Of a DNA stretch of 64,000 bases, positions 11,894 to 22,750 are shown piece after piece. The DNA lies in the NCBI GenBank assembly GCA_001465935.1, contig LNKV01000003.1, forward strand, positions 1,184,363 to 1,248,362, in the 5' to 3' direction. The DNA comes from Clarireedia homoeocarpa (lineage: Eukaryota > Ascomycota > Leotiomycetes > Helotiales > Rutstroemiaceae). The notes beneath the pieces were generated by a model that saw only the letters and a list, made by a program, of their open reading frames with translations, did no database searches and was not told where the DNA came from. How positions within the stretch are numbered: the first letter of the stretch is position 1; the number at the start of each line of letters is the position of its first letter. The translations under genes and the position numbers were made by a program.

Positions 11894-13634
11894 CTACTGA
11901 ACGGAAATGCTTGTATTCCCATTCATCGGCGGCCCGCCATTGATTTCTCTTGGTCTCCAGGTTTCTTCTTGTCGGGTTCCAGGAGGTAGCCATGATGCGT
12001 TGCTACTTCCTCTGGCACGACCGTTGCTGCCGGGGGTGTCGTCACTCTTTTTATCTGATTGAGAGCTGGTGGATAGAGCATAGCCATTTGCGAAGGCGCC
12101 GCCACGGACTTGGACAGGGCTTTCGAAGAGGACCTGGTTCGAATTGGGGTTTAGGAGACTGGGGTTGGTGTTGAGAGGCAGGATTGATTCTTCTTTAATG
12201 TTCATCAATTTTGCTTTGCGGTCGGCTTTGTTGTTGCCCTTGGTGCGATCGTATAGGTAGAGGCCGAAGAATGTCAGGGCTATGCCGAGACCTTGGATTT
12301 TAGTGGTGGGGTTTTGGAACCAGATGATGGCAATTACGACGACGAAGACACGCTTGATGAGAGAGGCGACAGAGTAAGTTACGGGTGAGACCATACTGAG
12401 GAGCACAAAGGCAATGATGTTTTGACCGAAGTGGAAGGTTCCATTGAAGAAAAATTCGAGGGCCAGACGACCGTGGTCAAAGGCTTCGGGATGGGAATTG
12501 AGGTCAAGAGAACCGTCATGGAGGAAATCGGACAGGAGTGTTATGCCCTCGGACCAAAACCAAATTGGAGATGTGATCAGAAAAGCGAGACCAGAGCAGT
12601 AGCAAAGTAGGTTCAGCTTGTCTAATTTGTTTGTGCGGGGTTGACCGGCTGCTTCTGCGATTGCCGCTTCATTGAAAAGTCGTTTGGAGAATATGTTCTG
12701 AGTGACGAAAATGATAGCCGCAAGAAATGCGTAGATGATCCCAAATATGTTACCTCTGAACTCCGCAGAGCATGCGAGCATTACTCCGAGTGTTAAAGGA
12801 ATGAGCGACAGGTATGTCGCAACAGGATACCGAATGTCATATATCACACGATATGCGACCACCGTGAATAGTGGAGAAAGCCCTTTGATGGTGTGGACAA
12901 GGGAAACGGGAATCTTGGCCGTGGCTGTCGAGGATAAAAGATGACCGCCAATCTGGAATGCCGCCAAGGGTAGGGTCGTCATAATGACTTCTCGTGTAGG
13001 ATATCGAATGCCATGCCTCAAGGACGGAACCGCTTCTCGAAGTCGAGGAAATGTTGTCGACAGCCAAGAGAAGAATATGCAGTAGAATGCGACGAACGCG
13101 AATTGTATGAGAGTAAGCGTCGCAGGTTTTGGAAATGCATTTAGAATAGATTTCGAAGACGTATTCGTCAGAGCGCTCGAGAAATACCAAACTATACATA
13201 AAATCTACAGAATAGAATAAGCAATTGCCATTACTATGTAGGAGAGGTTCACGAACTATTAACTTGGGAGACACTGGAGCTTTCAAAGCATCCGATATTT
13301 CCTGCACATTGGCGCTCACACTGCCTTTCCTCGTCCTTATAGTTCTGAAAGCATCACTCAAACTCTTCTGTCGCGCATGCCCTCTACCAGAGCTCGAATG
13401 TCCATTTGCCCAAGATTCCCCTCGTTCTCGTGAATTCCAACGTTCTGCAGATGAAGCTCCATTGCTTGAATGTCCATTGAATTTGGATGCGCTATTATCG
13501 TAGAGAGACTGTCCATCAAACGCATCAAGGTCTGGGAATTTCTCCATGGAGGTGCGCGAGCTGGCCTTGGTGTCACCTGGAAGTTTGAACGCAGCGGTTC
13601 GTCCAGGAGAAGGACCTCGGGTTGAATGAGGCAT
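11894..13634 (-). CDS. Triose-phosphate translocator family carrier, Sly41-like
   Basis: Two exons (13634-13257, 13204-11894) give 562 residues. The 52-bp intron uses a GTTCGT donor and a CTGTAG acceptor in phase 0, which restores the start of the first membrane segment (ILCIVWYFSSALTNTSSKSI), a TPT/DMT family hallmark. The N-terminal ~125 residues are Ser-rich and cytosolic. The membrane part (about 127-430) contains the motifs TLTLIQFAFVAFYC, HTIKGLSPLFTVV and SVASLIKRVFVVV, with roughly ten hydrophobic segments. The C-terminal ~120 residues are Ser/Asn/Gly-rich. The extended termini and TPT core resemble Sly41, an ER/Golgi protein that suppresses loss of Ypt1 in yeast; the transported substrate cannot be told from sequence. 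Confidence 0.85.
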
Positions 13635-14020
13635 TGTGAAAGGAATGGCGATTAGGTGGTGGTTCTTCTGTCAAATCTATTCATTGCTATAATAGCATAG
13701 ATTGTGACTTATCAATAATGTGTGATTGATCAAAGCATTGTCTGAAATAACGTTGGACAATCGTATAATGACTTTTAGAAGGATGGGAACGTTAGGGACT
13801 AGACGGAATTTACCGAGTCTAAAATAATCGCGATTTGATATTGCATAGCTTCGACAAACCATACCTGAAATCAAGCTCCTCACCATCTCTCTTCAATCAA
13901 CCCTACACGATCCATCACTACACATGAATTTTCATATATTTCCATGGTGATTCTGCGGGTTTGTGAATACAAGAAGGACAGAAAGAGTATCGCGTGGGCT
14001 CACCACGCCACGTCGCAAAT
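13635..14020. promoter_or_regulatory. Shared divergent promoter, carrier / SF3b2
   Basis: 386 bp separate the two start codons, which point in opposite directions. The promoters of the Sly41-like carrier and the splicing factor must lie here or overlap. No clear TATA box was identified. Confidence 0.5.
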
Positions 14021-15806
14021 ATGGCGCCCAAAATGACCAAGAACCAAATGAGGCGCGCGAAGAAGAAGGAGCAGAAAAAAGCCGCGCAGGTACGTCTTCA
14101 TACTTCATCTCAAGTAATTCATACTGATTGATGTATTACAGATCACTCCTACACCAGAGCCAGAAGTCAAAAAAGACCCTGAACCAAAGCCGCAATCCGA
14201 GCCTGCGAATGATCCGGTAAAAGTGGAAGAAGATCCATTGGAACCAGATTTTGCAACATTCAGCATCAGCGAAGATGATCCAAATTTTGCCATGTACAAG
14301 GACATTATGAACAGGTTTGGAGCTACCGCTGAAGAAGAACAGGCTGCAAAGGATGCGGAAGTTGGTGATAAGGGCGAGGTATTCTACGACGACGATGATG
14401 AGATTCCAGACGAGGAAGAGGAGGCCAACAAAGAGCCCAAGCTATCTAAGAAGAAGAGGAAGGAGAGAGACAAGCTCTCTGTGGCAGAATTGAAAGCGCT
14501 TGTTAAGAAGCCCGAGCTCGTGGATTGGACTGATACATCTGCTCCAGATCCTCGATTACTCGTCCATCTCAAGTCATATCGAAATGTGGTGCCAGTTCCT
14601 AGTCACTGGTCGCTCAAACGCGAATACTTATCCTCGAAGCGCGGTGTTGAGAAACCTCCTTTCGCTCTGCCAAAATTTATTCAAGAGACAGGAATTGCGG
14701 AAATGCGCGATGCGGTATTGGAGAAACAAGATCAAGCAAGTTTGAAGCAGAAGCAGCGAGAAAGGGTGCAACCGAAGATGGGAAAGCTGGATATTGATTA
14801 TCAAAAGCTGTATGAAGCCTTCTTCCGGTTTCAAACAAAGCCGGAACTAACACGTTATGGTGAGGTTTACTACGAAGGCAAGGAGTACGAGACGAATTTA
14901 CGACATTTACGTCCCGGAGAGTTAAGCGACGAATTGAAAGATGCCTTGAATATACCTCCTGGAGCTCCGCCTCCATGGCTAATTAATCAGCAGCGCTTCG
15001 GTCCACCTCCTTCTTACCCTTCTCTTAAGATTCCTGGACTGAACGCGCCACCGCCGCCGGGTGGAGCTTGGGGTTTCCATCCTGGTGGATATGGAAAACC
15101 CCCCGTGGACGAGTTCAATCGACCCCTTTATGGAGGAGACATTTTTGGTGTTCTTCAACCTCAAGTTAACAATCAAGCAGGTGAACCAATTGAGCGAACA
15201 CTGTGGGGTGAACTACAGCCTCCAGAGGAGGAATCTGAAGACGAGGAAGAAAGCGATGAGGAAGAGGAAGAAGGGGACGAAGAGGATGCTGGTGGCTTGC
15301 AGACTCCAAGTGGCATGGAAACTCCGGGTGGCATGGCTTCAGCTGTTCCATCAGAATATCCTGGTGAAATGAGCGTTGGAGGAGACTTTGACCTTCGAAA
15401 GCAGAAACGAGGGACAGAGACTGAAGAGTCGACACACCCAAGATCCGCTTACACCGTTATTCCTGAACGCCAGATCCGTGCTGAGGGTTTCTTTGGTGGC
15501 GAAAGAGCCTATGATGTCCGCAATGCGCAAAATGCACATTTGCCAGTGCTGGGGCAAGATGATACTAGGAAAAGAAAGAAGCCTGGAGATGTTGATGTTG
15601 CACTTGATCCTGACTCTTTACTATCTGAGGACGGCATTAGCAAAGAAGAGGTTAAGAGAAGGTTCGAAGCTCAGAAGAGAGAAGAAAAAGGGGATTGGCA
15701 ATACGATGAGGATCTGAGTGACATGATCGCGCAAGAGAGTAGGAAGAAACAGAAAAGGGATGAAGAAAAACGAGGCGAGAGGCGAGATAGGTCCTACAAA
15801 TTCTAA
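14021..15806 (+). CDS. Splicing factor 3b subunit 2 (SF3B2/SAP145, yeast Cus1)
   Basis: Exon 1 (14021-14089) encodes a very basic 23-residue start, MAPKMTKNQMRRAKKKEQKK; after a 52-bp intron (GTACGT...TTACAG) exon 2 runs 14142-15806. The product is 577 residues. It has the SF3b145 (DUF382) region with LVDWTDTSAPDPRLLVHLK and VPVPSHWSLKREYLSSKRG, a PSP proline-rich region (LRPGELSDELKDALNIPPG ... PPPWLINQQRFGPPPSYP), an acidic EEESEDEEESDEEEEE stretch and a charged C-terminus. The family is a U2 snRNP component that helps anchor U2 to the branch-site region. The short basic first exon is typical of the family and decides the start. Confidence 0.93.
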
Positions 15807-17259
15807 GCTTGGGGAATAAGTTCATGCATGGCGTTTAATGATGGGAATGAAGGGAGGCAAAGGTCACAGTCGAGCTTTGCAATGTAATATCAGAATACAG
15901 GAGAGATCAATTTACAAATGTATGTGTCCATTGCAGGTTCTTTTTTGTGACGGCAGTTGCTATTAAAGGAAAATGAACGAACAATATGGTCAACCAGCCA
16001 CCCTCATCTTCATACTACAAATTTAAAAGCTCTAGGTTTGCCATTACGTACTAACCGCCTGGGGGTCCCTCGGCCCCCTTTTCTTACTTTTTTCATGTGG
16101 AATGGCAATTTTTGGGGGCCGTCTTAGGATTTGGGCGTGTTGACTTACTATACATAACCTTAATCTAGGACTACCCCGTATGATACTATAAGCTAGCTAT
16201 AATGACAGAGAATGAATGTAACACTGTTGATTAACGTATCCCTGTGGCTGTAATTGGATTGGGAAACAAATGTCTCTGCTTGTAACATAGAGACTGGTGA
16301 TCTGCAGAGAAAATTACACAACACAGGACGTTCGCCCTCCTTCGTACCTGGGTCTAACGAAAGCAGTGAAATAAAGAAGTTCAGTAGCGGAGGCTTCTCC
16401 CCGCAGTATGGATTCGAATCATTGCTCTGGAACTACCTGCTGCGCTATGAATAAATAGATAAACGCATCATAGAGTTCGGTCGGTATGTTTGCGTAGGGT
16501 TAGGAGGTTATTGCGGAGGACCCCGATCAATGGATGTGCGATATAAGACTGTTGACTCAAACTCTGTACGCTTGGGCCTGGGCAAAGTCGGCGGAATTCT
16601 TATAGTCACGGGTAAGGTTGGATCTCTAGGAAAAACGTGCTTGGGCTGGTTGTAGACCGTGCTCGTGCTCGAAATGTTTACGATTCGGGGGGTGCGGAGC
16701 GTGGTATTTTTGGAGGGAGGGCTTTTGTGTGCGTTGGTCTAAGATGAAGGTGTTACAGAGATCTTGAGGTTTTGGTGAAGGAAGGATTTGGTAGGTAGGA
16801 CTAGGAACTTGGGGTCGGGACTTAAGGACGCTGGACTTTGTGGATTAGGGGGCACAGCAAGGAAAGTGCTCATGGGGATTAGATAGGATAGGGCAAGACA
16901 TGGCAGGATAGTAAGATGGTATGTGCAAGTCGCAGCTGAAAGGACAGCTGTATATCCGACCTCTCGAATATGGAATCTGAGTGGTTGGAAAGGTCCCCCC
17001 TTTTGACTGAACAGCCTGGTAACTGTAATTGTGATGACGATAGCGAGCAGATACGATATTAGACAGTATCATGTTCTGTTCTAGACTAGCAGCTACGCAA
17101 AGCTAGTCGGGCCAACGAGTGGCAGTCCGGGGTATATCTGGGTAGGTCTGGGCAGAGGAAAAGGAAAAGCGAAAGAAAAAGAAGAGAAAAGGAAGAGAAA
17201 AGAAGAGAAAAAGGAAACATGTTACATATGCCAAGCCCCAGATGCCTTGACGTCGCCGC

Positions 17260-17303
17260 TTCCTTCTTCTCTTCCTTCTTCCCTTCCTTCTTCCCTTCCT
17301 TCT
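17260..17303. repeat. Pyrimidine tandem repeat, 12-bp unit
   Basis: About three and a half copies of a cttcccttcctt-like unit lie on the plus strand in the HSF upstream region. Pyrimidine tracts like this are common in fungal promoters. Confidence 0.8.
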
Positions 17304-18366
17304 AGAACGGCTCCGACGCTGACGCTGTTGATTGTTGATGCTACGTTGAGGTTAGGTGTTTCTTTTCCGTGTTGTCGCTCATCTTATTCTTGTTTAGCTG
17401 GACGGATGGGATGGGATGGGATGGGATGGGACTGTACATCAAACATCTTACCTACATGATGCAGGAGATGATGGATGGCGACACGATGGGACAGCTTACG
17501 ATATGAGGTGAGTGATGTTCTTGTAGATTACCCGACTCGGAGCGACTCTGCCATATGCCATATGCCATGGGTCTGCCCTTCCGCTCTAGTAGGGCTTTGT
17601 ACTCCGTAGGCCTTTCCCATCCTTCCTCCAGATCTCCAGATTTGCAAAGATTTACAAGCCGCACCGCGTACCGCGTACCGCTCTCCGTACCCGTCAGTGT
17701 CTTTTTCGATTTCTTCTTCCCTGTCTGGCCGGCCCTGCCCTGCCCGCCCTGCCCGCCCTGCCCTGCCTGCCCTGCCCCTTTTCTCCTTCGAACGTGCGTG
17801 CACTTCCAGTTCCACCTGGCGCAAAAATCAACTAGCAAGCCCAGGGTCTTTCGATGAGTTTTTATCTAATTCGCCTTAGTCATTCTAGTCTTTCTATCTC
17901 AAAGCAGATGTTCTTACCAGATTGTGTCTAGACTTCTCTAGAACATTACTTGATTTGTTTTAGATTCGTTATACACTTCTTCCGCTTCCCGCCAATCCAG
18001 AAATTCAAAGGTTATTCCTGGCGGGGCTTTCCGGTCATATTGGGAATAGTTCATCTGGGGACCCAGTACATCATTCTTTCCGGCAAGACTTAACATAAGA
18101 CTCCTGCAAAACTACTTGTAATGAACTAAAGTCCTCAGGACCAAGAGATTTGAAGAACGGAGAACGAAGGACTGCTCTCTTACCTGTTGTGCTATCGTTG
18201 CCCTTTTTCTTCTGCCTTGAAAAGAAAGCGAAACCTCGCCCTCGACAGAAACGGCCGGAATAATTGATTCGCTTCATTGCGTATTCAGAACTTTCATACA
18301 GTATCCCCCCGGGGACGCATCTAGAAAGAAGAAGTATCCGAAATATCTTGTCCTTCCTACCAGATC

Positions 18367-18400
18367 CAAGCAACAAGCAACAAGCAACAAGCAACAAGCA
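18367..18400. repeat. Heptamer tandem repeat (caacaag)
   Basis: Nearly five copies of a 7-bp unit are present about 430 bp before the HSF start codon. The repeat lies in noncoding DNA. Confidence 0.85.
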
Positions 18401-18828
18401 CCTCTTATCCGTCGGCCCTTCACACGCAAAACTTCGGTACCATACTGTAGCCACAGCCTATCTACGTACGAGATCCTTTCGATAACGAGTCGCATATATA
18501 ATCGCTTCCTACGCACCTGCAACACCAATCAATTCCAAGAGCTAAGTGTGCGAGGCTGAAGTGTCTCGGGAGTTTGCACCATAGCAAGTGGCATCAGACA
18601 AAGAAATTCAAGACCTGTTTAGGGATCATCACTTTTTTTTTGGGTAGTTTCAAGGTCTATCGGTTTTGGAGTGCGATGAGGTGTGTTTGAGACGCCCCCT
18701 TTCGCATCTCTTCATATGTCAATCGCCCCGCTGTCTGTTTGAGCTGGACTTTACTTTAAGGTATACCCTTACATCTTGCGCGGGAGTTTTCCTCAATGGA
18801 TCTCATTAATCTTCTCATAGGTGAAACC

Positions 18829-20821
18829 ATGATGGACGTATCGGACGAACGAGCGCATCGACCTTCTTTCATGAATGGCTCTGGTTTGGCCCAGAATCCT
18901 GCACGAACGGTTCCAATTATACAACCCCCGATCTTACAAACGTCTGCTCCTTCGCCTGGAGATCCAATGGACGTTACACCACCCGGCACTGCGATGATGG
19001 GCCCACCTTCGCGGACGAGCCCAGAGAATGAGCCAAATGGCACACATGAAAATATGGCGGGAGGAGATCAACCCAGTTCCGGCAGTCTGGCTGGTCCCAG
19101 TGCGGCCGCGGCTGCTGCAGCTGGTGGGTCGGGACCGAAGGTGGTGCAAACGGCTTTCATTCATAAGCTGTACAAGTAAGAGCACAATCAGAAGTATTGT
19201 CGGTTGATGGTTGCTGACATCGCTGCAGTATGTTAGAAGATCAGAGTATTCAGCATCTGATTTCGTGGTCGAATTCCGCAGAAAGTTTTGTAATGTCTCC
19301 ATCCGCGGATTTCTCGAAAGTCCTTTCGTAAGTCAACTGGCTCTACTGCTTTACACTTTACTCATTGGTTATAGACAATATTTTAAACACACCAACATTT
19401 CTTCCTTTGTACGACAGCTGAACATGTATGGATTTCATAAAGGTGGAGTCTACATGGTCTATGACTCGCGATCAGTACTGACGGTTATGCAGTTAGCGAC
19501 GTCTTTCATACAGCTTCGCCCGAATCGCCTCTGTGGGAATTCAAGCATGGTAACGGGAACTTCAAGCGCGGGGATTTGGTAGGATTGCGGGAAATCAAGC
19601 GTCGCGCTTCACGCCACGCCTTGGTCCATCGAGATTCCTATTCCGCCCCAAAGCCACCGCTTTCGCAGCCAGGGACACCCGCAGAGCCAATCCAGTCGAT
19701 GCAGGAATCCACCGAATCTAGACTGACAAATTTAGAGCACACAATCTATGACATGCATGCTAGGCTCGCGAAAAGCGACGAAAACTCACAATTTCTGCAT
19801 GTTAGGAATCAGGTCGTGATGGATGCACTTGCTCGTTCTCTTCAGGTATCACTGAATCGCATAAAGTTTACACGAGAGGGGTATGCTGATCTTTGGTAGT
19901 TAAATCAAGACATGTCTAGGGTTATTCTCTCTCTGGTCCCGGATCCTAACGCACCCGCATATCGTGATGGTACGTATCTTTTGATATCCGTGTGATCAAG
20001 TTAGTAACACTATTATAGTAATTGCACTACAAACCGAGATACAGCGACAAACCGAGGTGATCAGGGGCATGGGGTCGATGGAGGATCCATCTGAGCCCCC
20101 ATTCTCGCGCAGTCGCTCCATGTGGGGTTTCTCGCCAGATAATCCCCCTTCACCACGGCAGATGCCGCAGGAGGACGGTAGAAGATCTTCATTCTTGGGT
20201 GTTCCCTCACGTCAGAACTACTACCGTCCTCCTGTACCATCACATTTATCACTTCCTCGTAGGACCTACGGTTCAATTGGAGGCGCGGGTACGTCTCAAT
20301 CATCACCTGGTTCATTACGATCACAAGCGCCACCTCCACCACCACCTCCCCATCCGCTGTCATCTGTGACATCACCACCAACCAATCTTCCTCGTCGACA
20401 TACTTCAGCTGATATTCGTAATGTACCAGGATGGCAAGCAAATTCCTCGCCTTTCGCATCCGGTCAATCGTCGTCGCAATGGCCATCGTCCCCGAAACGA
20501 ACGCCCACTAACATTAACGAAGACGAACGAATTCGTGAAAGCTTCAGCTCATATTCCCTTACTGCCGCAACTCAAGGCCGAGATATTTCCCGACCCACTA
20601 CGCCCCCATTTTCGAATGGCAGTACCTCGGATCATCTCAACACTTGGTCGTGGGGCGGTAGAGATAAAGGCGTGTCAAGTCTCTTCAAAGATAATTCCGG
20701 GCCGCCAACACGTAGGGGAAGCATGGCGCATATATTGAACCCAGCAGAAACTGCCGAGCGAGAAGAAGAGCACGAAGAAGAGATGAGGGAAGAGGATCGT
20801 AAACGGAAACGTCTCCAATAG
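18829..20821 (+). CDS. HSF-type transcription factor, Sfl1-like
   Basis: Six exons (18829-19175, 19229-19327, 19375-19442, 19493-19845, 19900-19969, 20019-20821) join to 579 residues. The HSF DNA-binding domain (about 105-215) is spread over four exons: TAFIHKLYNMLEDQSIQHL, FSKVLSQYFKHTNISSFVRQ, LNMYGFHKVSDVFH and WEFKHGNGNFKRGDLVGLRE. The junctions restore the domain exactly, including one weak donor (GTGGAG, 19443). The sequence FKRGDLVGLREIKRRASRH after the domain is like Sfl1, a repressor of flocculation and regulator of hyphal growth in yeasts. A short coiled coil (LTNLEHTIYDMHARL) follows, then a Pro/Ser-rich region and a charged end. I chose ATG 18829 because a splice-acceptor-like site precedes it; ATG 18796 in the same frame would add 11 residues. 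Confidence 0.85.
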
Positions 20822-21688
20822 TTGTTCTCATATTCACCAAGCGGCCGGAACTTTTCATCATTGTCCTATAAAGGCGGAGCGACGGAATACCCCTGATATA
20901 TCATGCTCTTCGTATCTATCAAATCCTCTTATTATTTTCCAGGCGCCATAGTTGGTCGGATGAGCGGTTACGCTTGTTGGGAGAGGCTAACATCGAATTA
21001 TTTACGCGGCACACATATACACACATCAGAACAGCAGTTTCTTGTACAGGAAGTTGAATTGGAAAAATCTTGGTAGCTCATGAACACGAATGGAGAATTG
21101 GGAGGACATTATTAGTATTCTGGATTGAACATTATTTTTGTTATGATGTTGGGGGTTGTTTTATTTAGGAGGTCAGGCGTGAGCATTATGAGCATTGCCT
21201 TATCTTGAATTTAAGTCTTGGATAGCATTCTATATTCTATTACGTACTTTTTATTTTTTCACTGCAGTTCTTTGCATTTTAGAAGTTGGGGGGGGGATAT
21301 TTTGTGTTTTGTTGTTTTGTTGTGTATTGGGTGGGGCAGATAGGTGGGTGGATGAGTTGGGATGGATTAAAAAGTACAGTATAGTGTCGTGTAATGTTGT
21401 CGTTGGTGCATTTAGTATTTTAGGACGGAAAAAGAAGTTTTGTCTTTCTGCGAGTGAAGATGGGATGGAGCAGGAATTTAATACCTGGGGTTGCGGGTGT
21501 GTGGTTTGTGTTGGATGGAGATGGGGATAGTTGGACAGGCGATGGAATGAAGAAAGAGAAAATGGAGGGCTTATTGTTATGCTGGGTGGATGGATGGGCA
21601 AGTAGAGGAAGGAGACGGCCAAAGTAGAGATTGGGGAGGAACTTGATGCAGGAAGCAGGTAATGGAGAAGAGAAAACGGGAAAGCAAG

Positions 21689-21986
21689 ATAGGATGGGAT
21701 GGGATGGGATGGGATAGGATAGGATACGGTAGGGTAGGGTAGGATTAGTAAGAGATGAGGTGAGCGAGCAAGGAAAAGTACATCTACATAATATACAAAA
21801 TATGTATTGGGCGTGGATGCCATCTGGGGTGTGAGCGAACGAATCTGTGATTGTGAGTGGAACACGAGAGGAGAGGAGAGGAGAGGAGAGGAGAGAGGAG
21901 AAGAAGCAAAAAAGTAAGTGATTCGCTGTTCTGTCCTAGAGTAAGTAAGTTAAGGTAAGGTAAGGTAAGGTAAGGTAAGGTAAGGT
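21689..21986. repeat. Cluster of pentamer microsatellites
   Basis: Three different 5-bp repeats follow one another within 300 bp: ggatg/ggata/gggta at 21689-21745, gagag at 21866-21900 and taagg (about seven copies) at 21950-21986. Confidence 0.85.
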
Positions 21987-22354
21987 ATCGATTGAGTAGT
22001 ATGTGTACATTCGTATATGATATGCCTTAGTTATTCAGTCCAGTCCAGTCCGGTTCATTTTTTCTCTTCTCGATTCATTTCATGCTGTTCGGCAATCTCT
22101 CTTCAGTCAGCTGGTGAGTTAGCCATCTCGGTCCGTTCGTCCGTTGCGTATAGAACTATGCCATGTGACAGACATCTTTAAGCTCTCCGTCTCCGTCTCC
22201 GTCTCCGCCGTCCCCATATGTATGTATGTATGTATGTAGCCAAGTAAGTTAAACGTAGCGTCGTCTTTTTCTCTTCCTGTAACTAACTTAATTCAACTTC
22301 CATTCTCCATCTAGAAATAATGATTGATTTCGCTTCTTGGATACAAACACATGG

Positions 22355-22358
<4 letters not shown>

Positions 22359-22393
<35 letters not shown>

Positions 22394-22404
22394 GGGGGGG
22401 GGGG
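22359..22404. repeat. Poly-T followed directly by poly-G
   Basis: A run of about 34 T (22359-22392) passes directly into about 12 G (22393-22404). Exact lengths may be affected by sequencing error in homopolymers. Confidence 0.85.
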
Positions 22405-22750
22405 AAGAAAAGGATAAATCTCTATGCTGTGATTGATTGAGGGATACATCCTATGCTAAAGAAGACGGACGTCATTCTTTCTCAACGACGACATAATCGG
22501 TTTGATGGTAGAGAAGTAATGAGAATAATGCACGTGTCTGGGTAAGTCAACTTGCTACATCGTGATATGAGATGCCCATTGCCCGACCTTTCCATGCATT
22601 GTCTGCTTTATTTCAAAAGACAGTCCTCTATACTTCACGTTTGCTTGAATCAGTAACTGCCATATGACAATATCCTTTGCACTTCTCTCTGTTTCAAATT
22701 TCTCCCATCAACGCCTCATTAACCCCCTGGCTCATCCACTCCCAGCCTAC

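Larger units (their letters stand above)
15807..18828. promoter_or_regulatory. Three-kilobase repeat-rich upstream region of the HSF gene
   Basis: No credible gene is seen in this 3-kb stretch. It is rich in short tandem repeats: a 12-bp cttcccttcctt type (17260-17303), a gatgg pentamer (17404-17431), ccatatg (17551-17570), ccctgcccg (17731-17777) and the heptamer caacaag (18367-18400). The sequence cttctcatag just before 18821 looks like a splice acceptor, so a leader intron ahead of the HSF start is likely. A long regulatory leader is an inference from this position. Confidence 0.5.
20822..22750. other. Repeat-rich region between converging genes
   Basis: This holds the 3' ends of the HSF (+) and HDA1 (-) genes. 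Simple repeats dominate: gggat/aggat pentamers (21689-21745), gagag (21866-21900), taagg (21950-21986), ctccgt (22184-22208), tatg (22217-22238) and a T34-G12 run (22359-22404). The open frames at 21195-21530 and 21251-21865 come from this biased sequence and are not credible genes. Confidence 0.6.

Noticed and set aside
16400..16440. Possible tRNA from a ggattcgaatc-like box
   Set aside because: Only one box-B-like match; no A box or cloverleaf stems at the right spacing.
17452..17857. Overlapping open frames on both strands
   Set aside because: They arise from the ccctgcccg repeat and pyrimidine bias. No domain is present and the frames exist in several phases.
18796..18828. Earlier start of the HSF gene
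   Set aside because: The in-frame MDLINLLIGET extension sits across a good acceptor-like site (cttctcatag), so it is more likely leader intron than coding; kept as an alternative only.
21251..21865. 204-residue minus-strand open frame
   Set aside because: Pro/Ser/Tyr-rich translation of microsatellites (SYPIPSHPIP); no protein signature.
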